Source: Bradyrhizobium sp. JYMT SZCCT0180 (GTDB lineage: Bacteria > Pseudomonadota > Alphaproteobacteria > Rhizobiales > Xanthobacteraceae). From it: a stretch of 64,000 nt of DNA. The stretch's first letter is position 1. Each line of letters begins with the position of its first letter. The notes under the pieces were generated by a model. It made no database searches. It was given only the letters and a program-made list of their open reading frames with translations, and had not been told where the DNA came from. Shown here piece by piece: positions 41,674-50,249 of this stretch. The translations under genes and the position numbers were made by a program. The stretch is from NCBI RefSeq assembly GCF_018130165.1, contig NZ_JAFCLZ010000014.1, forward strand, positions 62,001-126,000, given 5' to 3'.

Positions 41674-42906
41674 TCAGTATCGCGCCGGACTGAACGCTGA
41701 TGCGTCGGTAAATGTCGCCTCGCCGCTCATCATCTCGGCGAGCAGGCGGCCTGTGGTGGGGCCAAGGGTGTGGCCGTGATGACCATGCCCGAAATGCATC
41801 CACAGGCCCTTGTGCCTTGGTGCAGCCCCCACGACCGGCAACATGTCGGGCATGCAGGGGCGGACCCCGCTCCAGGGTTCGGCCTCCACCGCCGTGCCGA
41901 GATCGACAAGCCGCCGTGCCGCCTGCTCCGCCCGTTCGAGCTGGCGCGACTGCGACGACCTTTCCGGTCCCATCAATTCGGCACCCGACGTAATCCGCAA
42001 TCCCTTTGCCATCGGCGCCATGGCGTATGCGAATTCGGGGTCGTGCAGCGGCAGATTGAGCCTGCCGCCGCCGGTGAAATGCCGATGGTAGCCACGCTTG
42101 CGCAGCATCGGAAAACGATAGTCAAACTTTTGCAATAGATCGGGAGACCACGGACCGAGCGACACCACGGCCGCCTCGGCGTCGATCGGTCCATCATCCG
42201 ACTGAACCGTCCAGCCGGCAGGACCCGGCGCCAACGTGGTCGCATCCCCGCCCACGAAGGTGCCGCCTGCGCGTGCGAACAGATCGGCATAGGCGGATAC
42301 GAGCCCGCCCGGGTCCGAGACCGTCCATGGGTCGCGCCAGTGAACAGCCCCCGCCCCGGTCTCGTTAAGCCCGGGTTCGGCCGCGGCAAGCTGTGCCGGG
42401 CTGATGATTTCCGATCGCACACCGAATTCAGCCGCCAGCATCTCGGCGACCAGCGCCACTTCATCCAGCGCGGCCTGGGTGCGGCGCAGGGAATGATAGC
42501 CGCTTCGCTGCACCAGATTGTCCGCGCCGGCTTCCCGGATCAGCACGTCATGCTCGCTTGTCGCCCGTGCGATGATCCGCGCGTAGGCCTGCGATATCTG
42601 CTGGTGCCGATCCGGAGCGGAATGCCACCAGTACCGCAGCAAAGGACCAAGATGCCGCGGCAGCCATTTTACGCGGTAATGGACATCGTTGGCGCGCCCT
42701 GTTGCGATCGCCGCCAGCGTCGCAAGATCGCGCGGCATCGGATAGGGCCGCACCGCTTCGGCCTGGATGAAGCCGGCGTTGCCGTAGCTGGTCTCGCGGC
42801 CGGGCTGATTGCGATCAAGCAGCACGACCGACCAGCCGCGGCGCTGTAACTGCAACGCGGTTGCGACCCCGACCATTCCGGCGCCGAGAACGATAACACT
42901 TCGCAT
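41674..42906 (-). CDS. FAD-dependent oxidoreductase, D-amino-acid dehydrogenase-like
   Basis: The 410-residue DadA-type flavoenzyme has the N-terminal dinucleotide motif SVIVLGAGMVGVATALQLQRRGWSVVLLDRN. The middle region includes GNAGFIQAEAVRPYPMP, and the C-terminal FAD segment is AEPWSGVRPCMPDMLPVVGAAPRHKGLWMHFGHGHHGHTLGP. It probably deaminates a D-amino acid or oxidises another secondary amine, passing electrons to the respiratory chain. The start is ATG 42906. It is alone on the minus strand. Confidence 0.92.
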   Translation of the reverse strand: MRSVIVLGAGMVGVATALQLQRRGWSVVLLDRNQPGRETSYGNAGFIQAEAVRPYPMPRDLATLAAIATGRANDVHYRVKWLPRHLGPLLRYWWHSAPDRHQQISQAYARIIARATSEHDVLIREAGADNLVQRSGYHSLRRTQAALDEVALVAEMLAAEFGVRSEIISPAQLAAAEPGLNETGAGAVHWRDPWTVSDPGGLVSAYADLFARAGGTFVGGDATTLAPGPAGWTVQSDDGPIDAEAAVVSLGPWSPDLLQKFDYRFPMLRKRGYHRHFTGGGRLNLPLHDPEFAYAMAPMAKGLRITSGAELMGPERSSQSRQLERAEQAARRLVDLGTAVEAEPWSGVRPCMPDMLPVVGAAPRHKGLWMHFGHGHHGHTLGPTTGRLLAEMMSGEATFTDASAFSPARY

Positions 42907-42945
42907 TGTCGCGATCACCCTTGCATACGTCAGCGACCTGTCGCC

Positions 42946-42984
42946 AAGTCCTGCTTCAAAGTCCAGCTTCAAAGTCCTGCTTCA
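42946..42984. repeat. 13-base tandem repeat, three copies
   Basis: AAGTCC(T/A)GCTTCA is repeated three times head to tail with one substitution, 40 bases upstream of the DadA-like start codon. Confidence 0.9.
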
Positions 42985-43110
42985 ACCAATCTACGAGCAG
43001 CTGCAGCAGATCGCGACAGTGGAAAAGGCGCGGATGCCCTGCGCAGAATGACGCTTGACGCTCAAGCCGCGCCGGGTCGCGTGAGCTCGCTCTAATCTAT
43101 TCACAAAATA

Positions 43111-43138
43111 AGGGCCGGATCGATGATCCGGCCCTGTT
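43111..43138. terminator. Hairpin terminator downstream of fadB, identical to the gst terminator stem
   Basis: GGGCCGGATC-GAT-GATCCGGCCC again, here followed by TGTTTG on the plus strand and by TTATTTTGTG on the minus strand. It lies 120 bases beyond the fadB stop. Confidence 0.75.
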
Positions 43139-43150
43139 TGCATTTGCTCC

Positions 43151-43240
43151 GTCATGCCCGGGCTCGTCCCGGGCATCCACGTCTTTGCTTCGCGTTGGAG
43201 AAGCAAGGCGTGGATGGCCGGGTCAAGCCCGGCCATGACG
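43151..43240. repeat. TCATGCCCGGGCTCGTCCCGGGCATCCACG repeat pair
   Basis: The left arm 43151-43184 and right arm 43208-43240 are inverted, each with a CCCGGGC or CCGGGTCAAGCCCGG core and the shared flank ATCCACG/CGTGGAT. A second copy is at 63313-63404. Confidence 0.82.
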
Positions 43241-43258
43241 TTGAGAGAGTTTGGTCCC

Positions 43259-45472
43259 TTACGCCGCCTGCTTCTTCGGCGGGAAGCGGCCATAGAACGT
43301 CTCGCCCTTGGCGGCCATGTCCTCGAGCAATTTCGGCGGCGTGAAGCGGGAGCCGTATTTGGCCTCGAGCTTGTGGCAGAGTTCGACGAACTTCCTGGTG
43401 CCCATGAAGTCGATATAGGACAGCGTGCCGCCGGTGAACGGCGCAAAACCGAAGCCGAGGATCGAGCCGACGTCGGCCTCGCGCATGTCGGTGATGACGT
43501 GGTCCTCCACCGTGCGCGCGGCTTCCACTGCCTGCACCACCAAAAAGCGCTGCTTCAGTTCCTCGATGTCGAGCGTGTCGGGGTCGAGCTTTTTCGGCTG
43601 CAGGTCGGCAAGTCCCGTCCACAGGCTCTTCTGGCCCTTGCCCTTCTCGGGATAGTCGTAAAAGCCCTTGCTGTTCTTGCGGCCAAGACGGCCCTGCTTC
43701 TCGACCAGCTCCACCATCAGTTTCTTCTGATCGGGGTTGATGGAGTTCGGCCCGAGATCGGCCTCGGTCGCCTTCATCACCTTGAGCCCGAGGTCGAGCG
43801 CCACTTCATCGGACAGCGACAGCGGGCCGACCGGCATGCCGGCCATCTTGGCGCAGTTCTCGATCATCGCCGGCGGCACGCCTTCGAGGAACATCTCGTT
43901 GCCTTCGGCGATGTAACGGCCGACACAGCGGTTGGCGTAGAAGCCTCTGCTGTCGTTGACGACGATGGGCGTCTTGCCGATCATCCGCGTGTAATCCAGC
44001 GCAGTGGCAAGCGCCGCATCGCCGGTGTTCTTGCCGACGATGATCTCGACCAGCATCATCTTCTCGACCGGCGAGAAGAAGTGGATGCCGATGAACTTGC
44101 CCTGGTCCTTGAACTCCTCGGCCAGCGAGTTGATCGGCAGCGTCGAGGTGTTGGAGGCGAAGATCGCGCCATCCTTCAGGAGCGGCTGCGCCTTGGCGTA
44201 GGTTTCCGCCTTGACCTTGCGATCCTCGAACACGGCCTCGATGACGAGGTCGCAGTCTTTCAGCACGCCATAGTCGGCGGTGGCGCTGATGCGCGACATC
44301 ACGGCGTCGCGGTCGCTTTCCTTGGCGCGGCCCTTCTTGATGAGATCGTCGATCACGGTCTGGGCGTGGCCCTTGCCCTTGTCGGCACTGGCCTGGTCGC
44401 GGTCGATCAAGACCACGTCGATGCCGGCCCGTGCCGAGACATAGCCGACGCTGGCGCCCATGAAGCCGGCGCCGATCACCGCGAGTTTCTTCACCTTGGT
44501 CGGCGGCACGTTTGGCGGACGGCGTGCACCCTTGTTCAGTTCCTGCATCGACAGGAACAGGCTGCGGATCATCGCCGCGGCTTCATTGGAGCGCAGGATC
44601 TGGGTGAAGTAGCGCGATTCGACGCGGAGCGCCGCGTCGATCGGCAACTGCAGGCCTTCATAGACGCAGCTCATGATGGCGCGCGCCGCCGGATAATTGT
44701 CATAGGTCTCGCGGCGGTAGATCGCATTGCCCGCCGGGAACATCTGCATGCCCGCCTTGGAGAACACCGGACCGCCGGGAAGCTTGAAACCCTTCTCGTC
44801 CCAGGGCGCGATGGCCTTGCCGCCGCCCTTGATCCAGTCCTTCGCTGCCTTGATCATGTCGGCGGGCGGGACGATGGCGTGAATGAGGTTGAGCGCCTTG
44901 GCGCGGGTGAGGTTAACAGCCTCGCCCTTCAGCAGCAGCTGCATCGCATCGGCGGGCTGCACGATGCGCGGCACGCGCTGGGTGCCGCCGGCGCCGGGGA
45001 ACAGGCCGACCTTCACTTCGGGCAGGCCTAGCCGGGTCTTCGGGTTGTCGGCGGCGACACGGTAGTGGCAGGCCAGCGTCAGTTCAAAACCGCCGCCCAG
45101 CGCGAGGCCATTGATCGCGGCGACCCACGGCTTCCCGGAAATTTCGATGTTTCGATAGACCTGCGAGAAACGGCGGCTCTGGTCGAACAGCATCTGGTTG
45201 GCGGCCTCTTCGCCCTTGGCCTTGAGCAGGTCGGCATATTGATGGGCCATGCCTTCGAGCATCGACAGGTCAGCGCCGGCGCACAGCGCTTCCTTGCCCG
45301 AGGTGATGACGACGCCCTTGACGGCGGCGTCCGCCGTGGTCTGCTTGACGATCTCCTCGAGTTCGGTGGCCGAGGTCTCGTCGAGCACGTTCATCGAACG
45401 GCCGGGCGTATCCCAGGTGACGAGCACGATGCCGTCGGCGTCGGTTTCCAGCTTGAAATTCTTGAAGGTCAT
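43259..45472 (-). CDS. fadB: Multifunctional fatty-acid oxidation protein: enoyl-CoA hydratase / 3-hydroxyacyl-CoA dehydrogenase
   Basis: The 737-residue bifunctional enzyme carries out the hydration and NAD-dependent dehydrogenation steps of beta-oxidation. Residues 1 to about 280 are a crotonase domain (ITSGKEALCAGADLSML, NGLALGGGFELTLACHYRVA, GLFPGAGGTQRVPRIV). The dehydrogenase follows from about 325, with VIGAGFMGASVGYVSARAG for NAD and FIGIHFFSPVEKMMLVEII for catalysis. 3HCDH C-terminal domains come next, with SRGFYANRCVGRYIAEG. It is the last gene of the fad cluster. Confidence 0.96.
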   Translation of the reverse strand: MTFKNFKLETDADGIVLVTWDTPGRSMNVLDETSATELEEIVKQTTADAAVKGVVITSGKEALCAGADLSMLEGMAHQYADLLKAKGEEAANQMLFDQSRRFSQVYRNIEISGKPWVAAINGLALGGGFELTLACHYRVAADNPKTRLGLPEVKVGLFPGAGGTQRVPRIVQPADAMQLLLKGEAVNLTRAKALNLIHAIVPPADMIKAAKDWIKGGGKAIAPWDEKGFKLPGGPVFSKAGMQMFPAGNAIYRRETYDNYPAARAIMSCVYEGLQLPIDAALRVESRYFTQILRSNEAAAMIRSLFLSMQELNKGARRPPNVPPTKVKKLAVIGAGFMGASVGYVSARAGIDVVLIDRDQASADKGKGHAQTVIDDLIKKGRAKESDRDAVMSRISATADYGVLKDCDLVIEAVFEDRKVKAETYAKAQPLLKDGAIFASNTSTLPINSLAEEFKDQGKFIGIHFFSPVEKMMLVEIIVGKNTGDAALATALDYTRMIGKTPIVVNDSRGFYANRCVGRYIAEGNEMFLEGVPPAMIENCAKMAGMPVGPLSLSDEVALDLGLKVMKATEADLGPNSINPDQKKLMVELVEKQGRLGRKNSKGFYDYPEKGKGQKSLWTGLADLQPKKLDPDTLDIEELKQRFLVVQAVEAARTVEDHVITDMREADVGSILGFGFAPFTGGTLSYIDFMGTRKFVELCHKLEAKYGSRFTPPKLLEDMAAKGETFYGRFPPKKQAA

Positions 45473-45499
45473 GTGTTGCTCCCAAATCGAATGTTGATC

Positions 45500-45591
45500 G
45501 TAGGGTGGGCAAAGGCGCGCTTCGCGCCGTGCCCACCAATTTCATTCGGTGCTTGTGATGGTGGGCACGCTTCGCTTTGCCCACCCTACGG
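45500..45591. repeat. GTAGGGTGGGCA...TGCCCACCCTAC repeat
   Basis: Same family as 21097-21184 and 37308-37398. Here it sits in the spacer between fadA and fadB, inside the presumed operon. A small CCTCTCCC...GGGAGAGG hairpin (45598-45619) adjoins it. Confidence 0.88.
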
Positions 45592-45625
45592 ATTGCCCCT
45601 CTCCCACAAGGGGAGAGGGTAAAAA

Positions 45626-46834
<1,209 letters not shown>

Positions 46835-46902
46835 GGTTTTCTCCCGTTTCGGTGCAGGCTCTGATCGAGCGAGACGAATTTCAGAACAGTCAGATCGTTA
46901 GG

Positions 46903-46986
46903 TCGTCATTGCGAGGAGCGAATCGACGAAGCAATCCATGCTTCCTTTGTGGGTCTATGGATTGCTTAGCTGCGCTCGCAATGACG
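46903..46986. repeat. CATTGCGAGGAGCGAATCGACGAAGCAATCCAT repeat pair
   Basis: Inverted arms of the CATTGCGAG...GCAATCCAT family in the spacer between the acyl-CoA dehydrogenase and thiolase genes, inside the presumed operon. Confidence 0.85.
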
Positions 46987-47006
46987 ATAGAATCTTGCAG
47001 GACGCT

Positions 47007-48797
47007 TCAGAACGCTTCCGCCGCCAATTCCATGGTGGTCGCGCAGCCGGTCTGGATGCGCGCAAGGTGCACCGTCGTTTCCGGCAGCATCCGCTCCATG
47101 AAGAAGCGGCCGGTCACCAGCTTGGTGGTCAGATAGGGCGTGGCCCCGCCGGACGCAATCTTGTCCTGCGCCACCTTGGCCATCCGCGCCCACATATAGG
47201 CGAAGGTGACGAGGCCGAACAATTGCATGTAGTCGGTGGCGGCGGCACCGGCATTGTCGGGTTTTGTCAATGCGTTCTGCATCAGCCATCCCGTCGCCTG
47301 CTGCAGATGGCCGAGCGCGGTCGAGAGCGGCGTCACGAACGGCTTCATCGCCTCGTCGGCGCCGTGCTCCTTGGCGAAGGCGCCGACCTCGCCGAAGAAC
47401 GCCATCACGGCGCGGCCGCCGTCGCGCGGCAGTTTGCGCCCGACGAGGTCGAGCGCCTGGATGCCGTTGGCGCCTTCATAGAGCATGGCGATGCGCGCAT
47501 CGCGCACGAACTGCTCCATGCCGTGTTCGGCGATGTAGCCGTGGCCGCCATACATCTGCTGCGCCAGCACCGAATTGGAGAAACCGACATCGGTCATCAC
47601 GCCCTTCATGACCGGCGTCATCAGGCCCATGTGGTCGTCGGCTTCCTGGCGATCCTTCGGGTCGCTCGAGCGGTGGGCGACGTCGCTCTTCAGCGCGGTC
47701 CACACCACCATCGCGCGGGCCGCCTCGTTGAAGGCGCGGATCGTCAGCAGCACGCGGCGCACGTCGGGATGCACGATGATCGGATCGGCCGGCTTGTCCG
47801 GATCCTTGGCACCCGTCAGCGACCGGCCCTGCAGGCGCTCGCGCGCGTAATTGACCGCGTTCTGATAGGCGACCTCGGATTGCGCGAGGCCCTGCACCGC
47901 GACGCCGAGGCGGGCCTCGTTCATCATCACGAACATGCCCTGCATGCCCTTGTTCTCTTCGCCGATCAGCCAGCCGGTGGCGCCATCATAGTTCATCACG
48001 CAGGTGGAATTGCCGTGGATGCCCATCTTGTGCTCGATCGAGCCGCAGGACACGCCGTTGCGTGCGCCGAGCGAGCCGTCGGCATTGACCAGTACTTTCG
48101 GCACCACGAACAGCGAGACGCCCTTGATGCCCGCGGGCGCGCCTTCGATGCGCGCCAGCACCAGATGGATGATGTTGTCGGCGAGATCATGCTCGCCGGC
48201 CGAGATGAAGATCTTGGTGCCCGTGATCTTGTAGCTGCCGTCGGCCTGCTTGACGGCCTTGGTGCGGAGCAGACCGAGATCGGTGCCGCATTGCGGCTCG
48301 GTGAGGTTCATGGTGCCGGTCCACTCGCCGGCCACCATCTTCGGCACGAACATCTTCTTCTGTTCGGGCTTGCCGTGCACCATCAACGCCGCGGTCGCGC
48401 CCATGGTGAGACCGCCATACATCGAGAACGCCATATTGGCCGAGCTCTGGAATTCGGTCACGACCTGGCTCAGCGTGACCGGCAGCCCCTGCCCGCCATA
48501 TTCCGATGGAGCCGACAGCCCGAGCCAGCCGCCTTCGGCGACCTGCTTGAAGGCTTCCTTGAAACCCTTCGGCGTGGTGACGCGGCCGTCATCATGGCGT
48601 TTGCAACCTTCGAGGTCGCCGACGCGATTGAGTGGCTGCAGCACCTCTTCGGAAAGTTTTGCGGCCTCGCCCAAAATCGCTTCGCGGACATCCGCGGAAG
48701 CGTCGGTGAAACCCGGGAGATTGTCGTAGCGGTCGATCTGGAACACATCGTTGAGCAGGAAGGTGACGTCTTCAACGGGGGCTTTGTAAGTCGGCAT
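47007..48797 (-). CDS. Acyl-CoA dehydrogenase with C-terminal extension
   Basis: The 596-residue flavoenzyme performs the first oxidation of beta-oxidation. It has the N-terminal helix domain (EGGWLGLSAPSEYGGQGLPVTL), the FAD region MNLTEPQCGTDLGLLRTKA and KITGTKIFISAGEHDLADNIIHLVLARI, and the catalytic-domain segments ARLGVAVQGLAQSEVAYQNAVNYARERLQG and GHGYIAEHGMEQFVRDARIAMLYEGANGIQALDLVGRKL. The last 130 residues form the extra C-terminal domain found in this large ACAD subgroup. It heads fadA-fadB. Confidence 0.95.
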   Translation of the reverse strand: MPTYKAPVEDVTFLLNDVFQIDRYDNLPGFTDASADVREAILGEAAKLSEEVLQPLNRVGDLEGCKRHDDGRVTTPKGFKEAFKQVAEGGWLGLSAPSEYGGQGLPVTLSQVVTEFQSSANMAFSMYGGLTMGATAALMVHGKPEQKKMFVPKMVAGEWTGTMNLTEPQCGTDLGLLRTKAVKQADGSYKITGTKIFISAGEHDLADNIIHLVLARIEGAPAGIKGVSLFVVPKVLVNADGSLGARNGVSCGSIEHKMGIHGNSTCVMNYDGATGWLIGEENKGMQGMFVMMNEARLGVAVQGLAQSEVAYQNAVNYARERLQGRSLTGAKDPDKPADPIIVHPDVRRVLLTIRAFNEAARAMVVWTALKSDVAHRSSDPKDRQEADDHMGLMTPVMKGVMTDVGFSNSVLAQQMYGGHGYIAEHGMEQFVRDARIAMLYEGANGIQALDLVGRKLPRDGGRAVMAFFGEVGAFAKEHGADEAMKPFVTPLSTALGHLQQATGWLMQNALTKPDNAGAAATDYMQLFGLVTFAYMWARMAKVAQDKIASGGATPYLTTKLVTGRFFMERMLPETTVHLARIQTGCATTMELAAEAF

Positions 48798-48915
48798 GGT
48801 GTTCTCCCGGCAGGGCAGAATGAATTGGCTGATTAGGTTTCAGGTGAAGGTCGGCAAGCCAGCAGGCGCTTCGGATTTCTGAGACGGACCTTATCCGGTT
48901 CCGGACGACGCGGCC

Positions 48916-49299
48916 TCACCCTTTTGCGAGCTGCGCGCCCATCAATTGATGCAGCAGGTTCATCGCCTTGAGCGGCCGCACCATCACCTTGAAGTGCGTG
49001 ATCTTGCCATCCGCGAAGGTGATGATGTCGACGCCGTTGATCACGATGCCGTCGATTTCTTTTTCGAATTCGAGCACGGCGCCATTGTCGCTGCGCCATT
49101 CGCCGACATATTTGAATCCCGGGCCGCCCAGCACTTTCTCGGCGCTCGACAGATACTTGAAGGTGATGTCACGCCCGCGCTGCGGGGTATGGACCACGGG
49201 ACTCTCAAACACCGCGTCGGGGTGCAGCAGATCCCACAGCGCCGCTTGGTCGTGCGACTTCATGTAGCCGTACCATTTGTCGAGTGCAGTCACGGTCAT
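48916..49299 (-). CDS. NTF2/SnoaL-like protein
   Basis: The 127-residue protein has the NTF2 pattern: ALDKWYGYMKSHDQAALWDLLHPDAVFESPVV, GGPGFKYVGEWRSDNGAVLEFEKEIDGIVINGVDIITFADGKI and a C-terminal helix. It may bind or isomerise a small hydrophobic ligand. It lies just upstream of the fad cluster on the same strand (118-base gap) and divergent from padR, so it may be the first gene of that operon. The start ATG 49299 is chosen; the upstream frame covers the control region. Confidence 0.88.
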   Translation of the reverse strand: MTVTALDKWYGYMKSHDQAALWDLLHPDAVFESPVVHTPQRGRDITFKYLSSAEKVLGGPGFKYVGEWRSDNGAVLEFEKEIDGIVINGVDIITFADGKITHFKVMVRPLKAMNLLHQLMGAQLAKG

Positions 49300-49347
49300 G
49301 ATGCGTCTCCGATCGGCTCGATACGGGTTTAGCCCAATCTTTATGCA

Positions 49348-49384
49348 CGTTGACGCATATGCAACTTTATGCATAAAGTCAACG
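49348..49384. promoter_or_regulatory. Nested palindromes in the padR/NTF2 divergent region
   Basis: The outer arms CGTTGAC (49348-49354) and GTCAACG (49378-49384) enclose GCATATGC (49355-49362) and the perfect 12-base palindrome TTTATGCATAAA (49366-49377). It is about 50 bases before the NTF2 start and 78 before padR, a good candidate PadR operator. Confidence 0.6.
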
Positions 49385-49461
49385 CGACAATTTAGTCGAG
49401 CGATGGGGCACTTTCCTTTCTTTGCATGGGGTTGTTTTCGCGATTTTGAGGGATCGGCCTA

Positions 49462-50052
49462 ATGGCGCTCGGTGACGCAATCCTTGCCTGTCTGACGGAG
49501 CGGCCGATGTCGGGCTATGAGCTCGCCAAGACGTTCGACTCCTCGATCGGGTTTTTCTGGAAGGCCGACCACCAGCAGATCTATCGCGAACTCTCGAAAC
49601 TCAGGGATCGCGGCCATATCCAGGGCCACGAGGTGGTCCAGTCCGGCAAGCCCAACAAGCTGGTCTATACGCTGACACAAGAAGGCCGGGCCGCGCTGCG
49701 GCACTGGGGCGCCCGACCAAGCAGCCCGCCAATGATGAAGGACGACCTTCTGGTGCGGCTGTGTGCGCTCGACAGCTTCGACATCGAGCCGTTGCGCGCC
49801 GACCTGATGGCGCGGCTGGAACATCACCGCGACCGCTACGCCCGCTACGAGCGAATTCTGAACAAGCTGTTTCCGGACGGCAAAGCCACCTCCGTCGCCG
49901 ATACCGGCAAGCTTCTGGGACTGCGCATCGGTCTGCGCCACGAACAAGCCGTGGCGGAATGGTGCGAAGAGGCGATCGAGACCCTGGCCGCCGTCGCGAA
50001 ACCCGCACCCGTCCTGCTGCTCGAAGACACCAGCCGCGAGAGCAACAGCTGA
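49462..50052 (+). CDS. PadR-family transcriptional regulator
   Basis: The 196-residue regulator has the PadR winged helix: LGDAILACLTERPMSGYELAKTFDSSIGFFWKADHQQIYRELSKLRDRGHIQGHEVVQSGKPNKLVYTLTQEG. A C-terminal PadR_C helical domain (about 95-185) mediates dimerisation. GAGGG precedes the ATG. Divergent placement from the NTF2-fad cluster suggests it represses beta-oxidation genes in the absence of a ligand. Confidence 0.93.
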   Translation: MALGDAILACLTERPMSGYELAKTFDSSIGFFWKADHQQIYRELSKLRDRGHIQGHEVVQSGKPNKLVYTLTQEGRAALRHWGARPSSPPMMKDDLLVRLCALDSFDIEPLRADLMARLEHHRDRYARYERILNKLFPDGKATSVADTGKLLGLRIGLRHEQAVAEWCEEAIETLAAVAKPAPVLLLEDTSRESNS

Positions 50053-50078
50053 GCGGTGGAACCGGCGGGTCGGGTTCC

Positions 50079-50127
50079 AAAGTTAACTTTCGGGTCGTCC
50101 GGCCGCATTCCTTAACCGGTTATTTAC
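50079..50127 (+). promoter_or_regulatory. Palindromes and a CtrA-like site upstream of the PodJ-like gene
   Basis: AAAGTTAACTTT (50079-50090) and TAACCGGTTA (50113-50122) are perfect palindromes. TTAA-N7-TTTAC (50112-50127) is one mismatch from the alphaproteobacterial CtrA consensus TTAA-N7-TTAAC. It lies about 120 bases before the start. Confidence 0.4.
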
Positions 50128-50249
50128 CGTAACGCGAAAAAGTCAGGTTCTGAGGCAGACGACCTGCGCGAAATTCGATTGTCTCCTGGATGGGACGCGC
50201 GGGGAGGCTGAAGGCGCAGGAAGCGCCGGAGTCAGAACCGGACGAGAGC

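Noticed and set aside
43154..45031. Very long plus-strand open frame (625 codons) opposite fadB
   Set aside because: Antisense shadow of a clear FadB protein. The His/Arg/Asp-rich composition is typical of reverse reading of GC-rich genes.
46938..48836. 632-codon plus-strand open frame opposite the acyl-CoA dehydrogenase
   Set aside because: Shadow of a well-supported gene, with the same artefactual composition.
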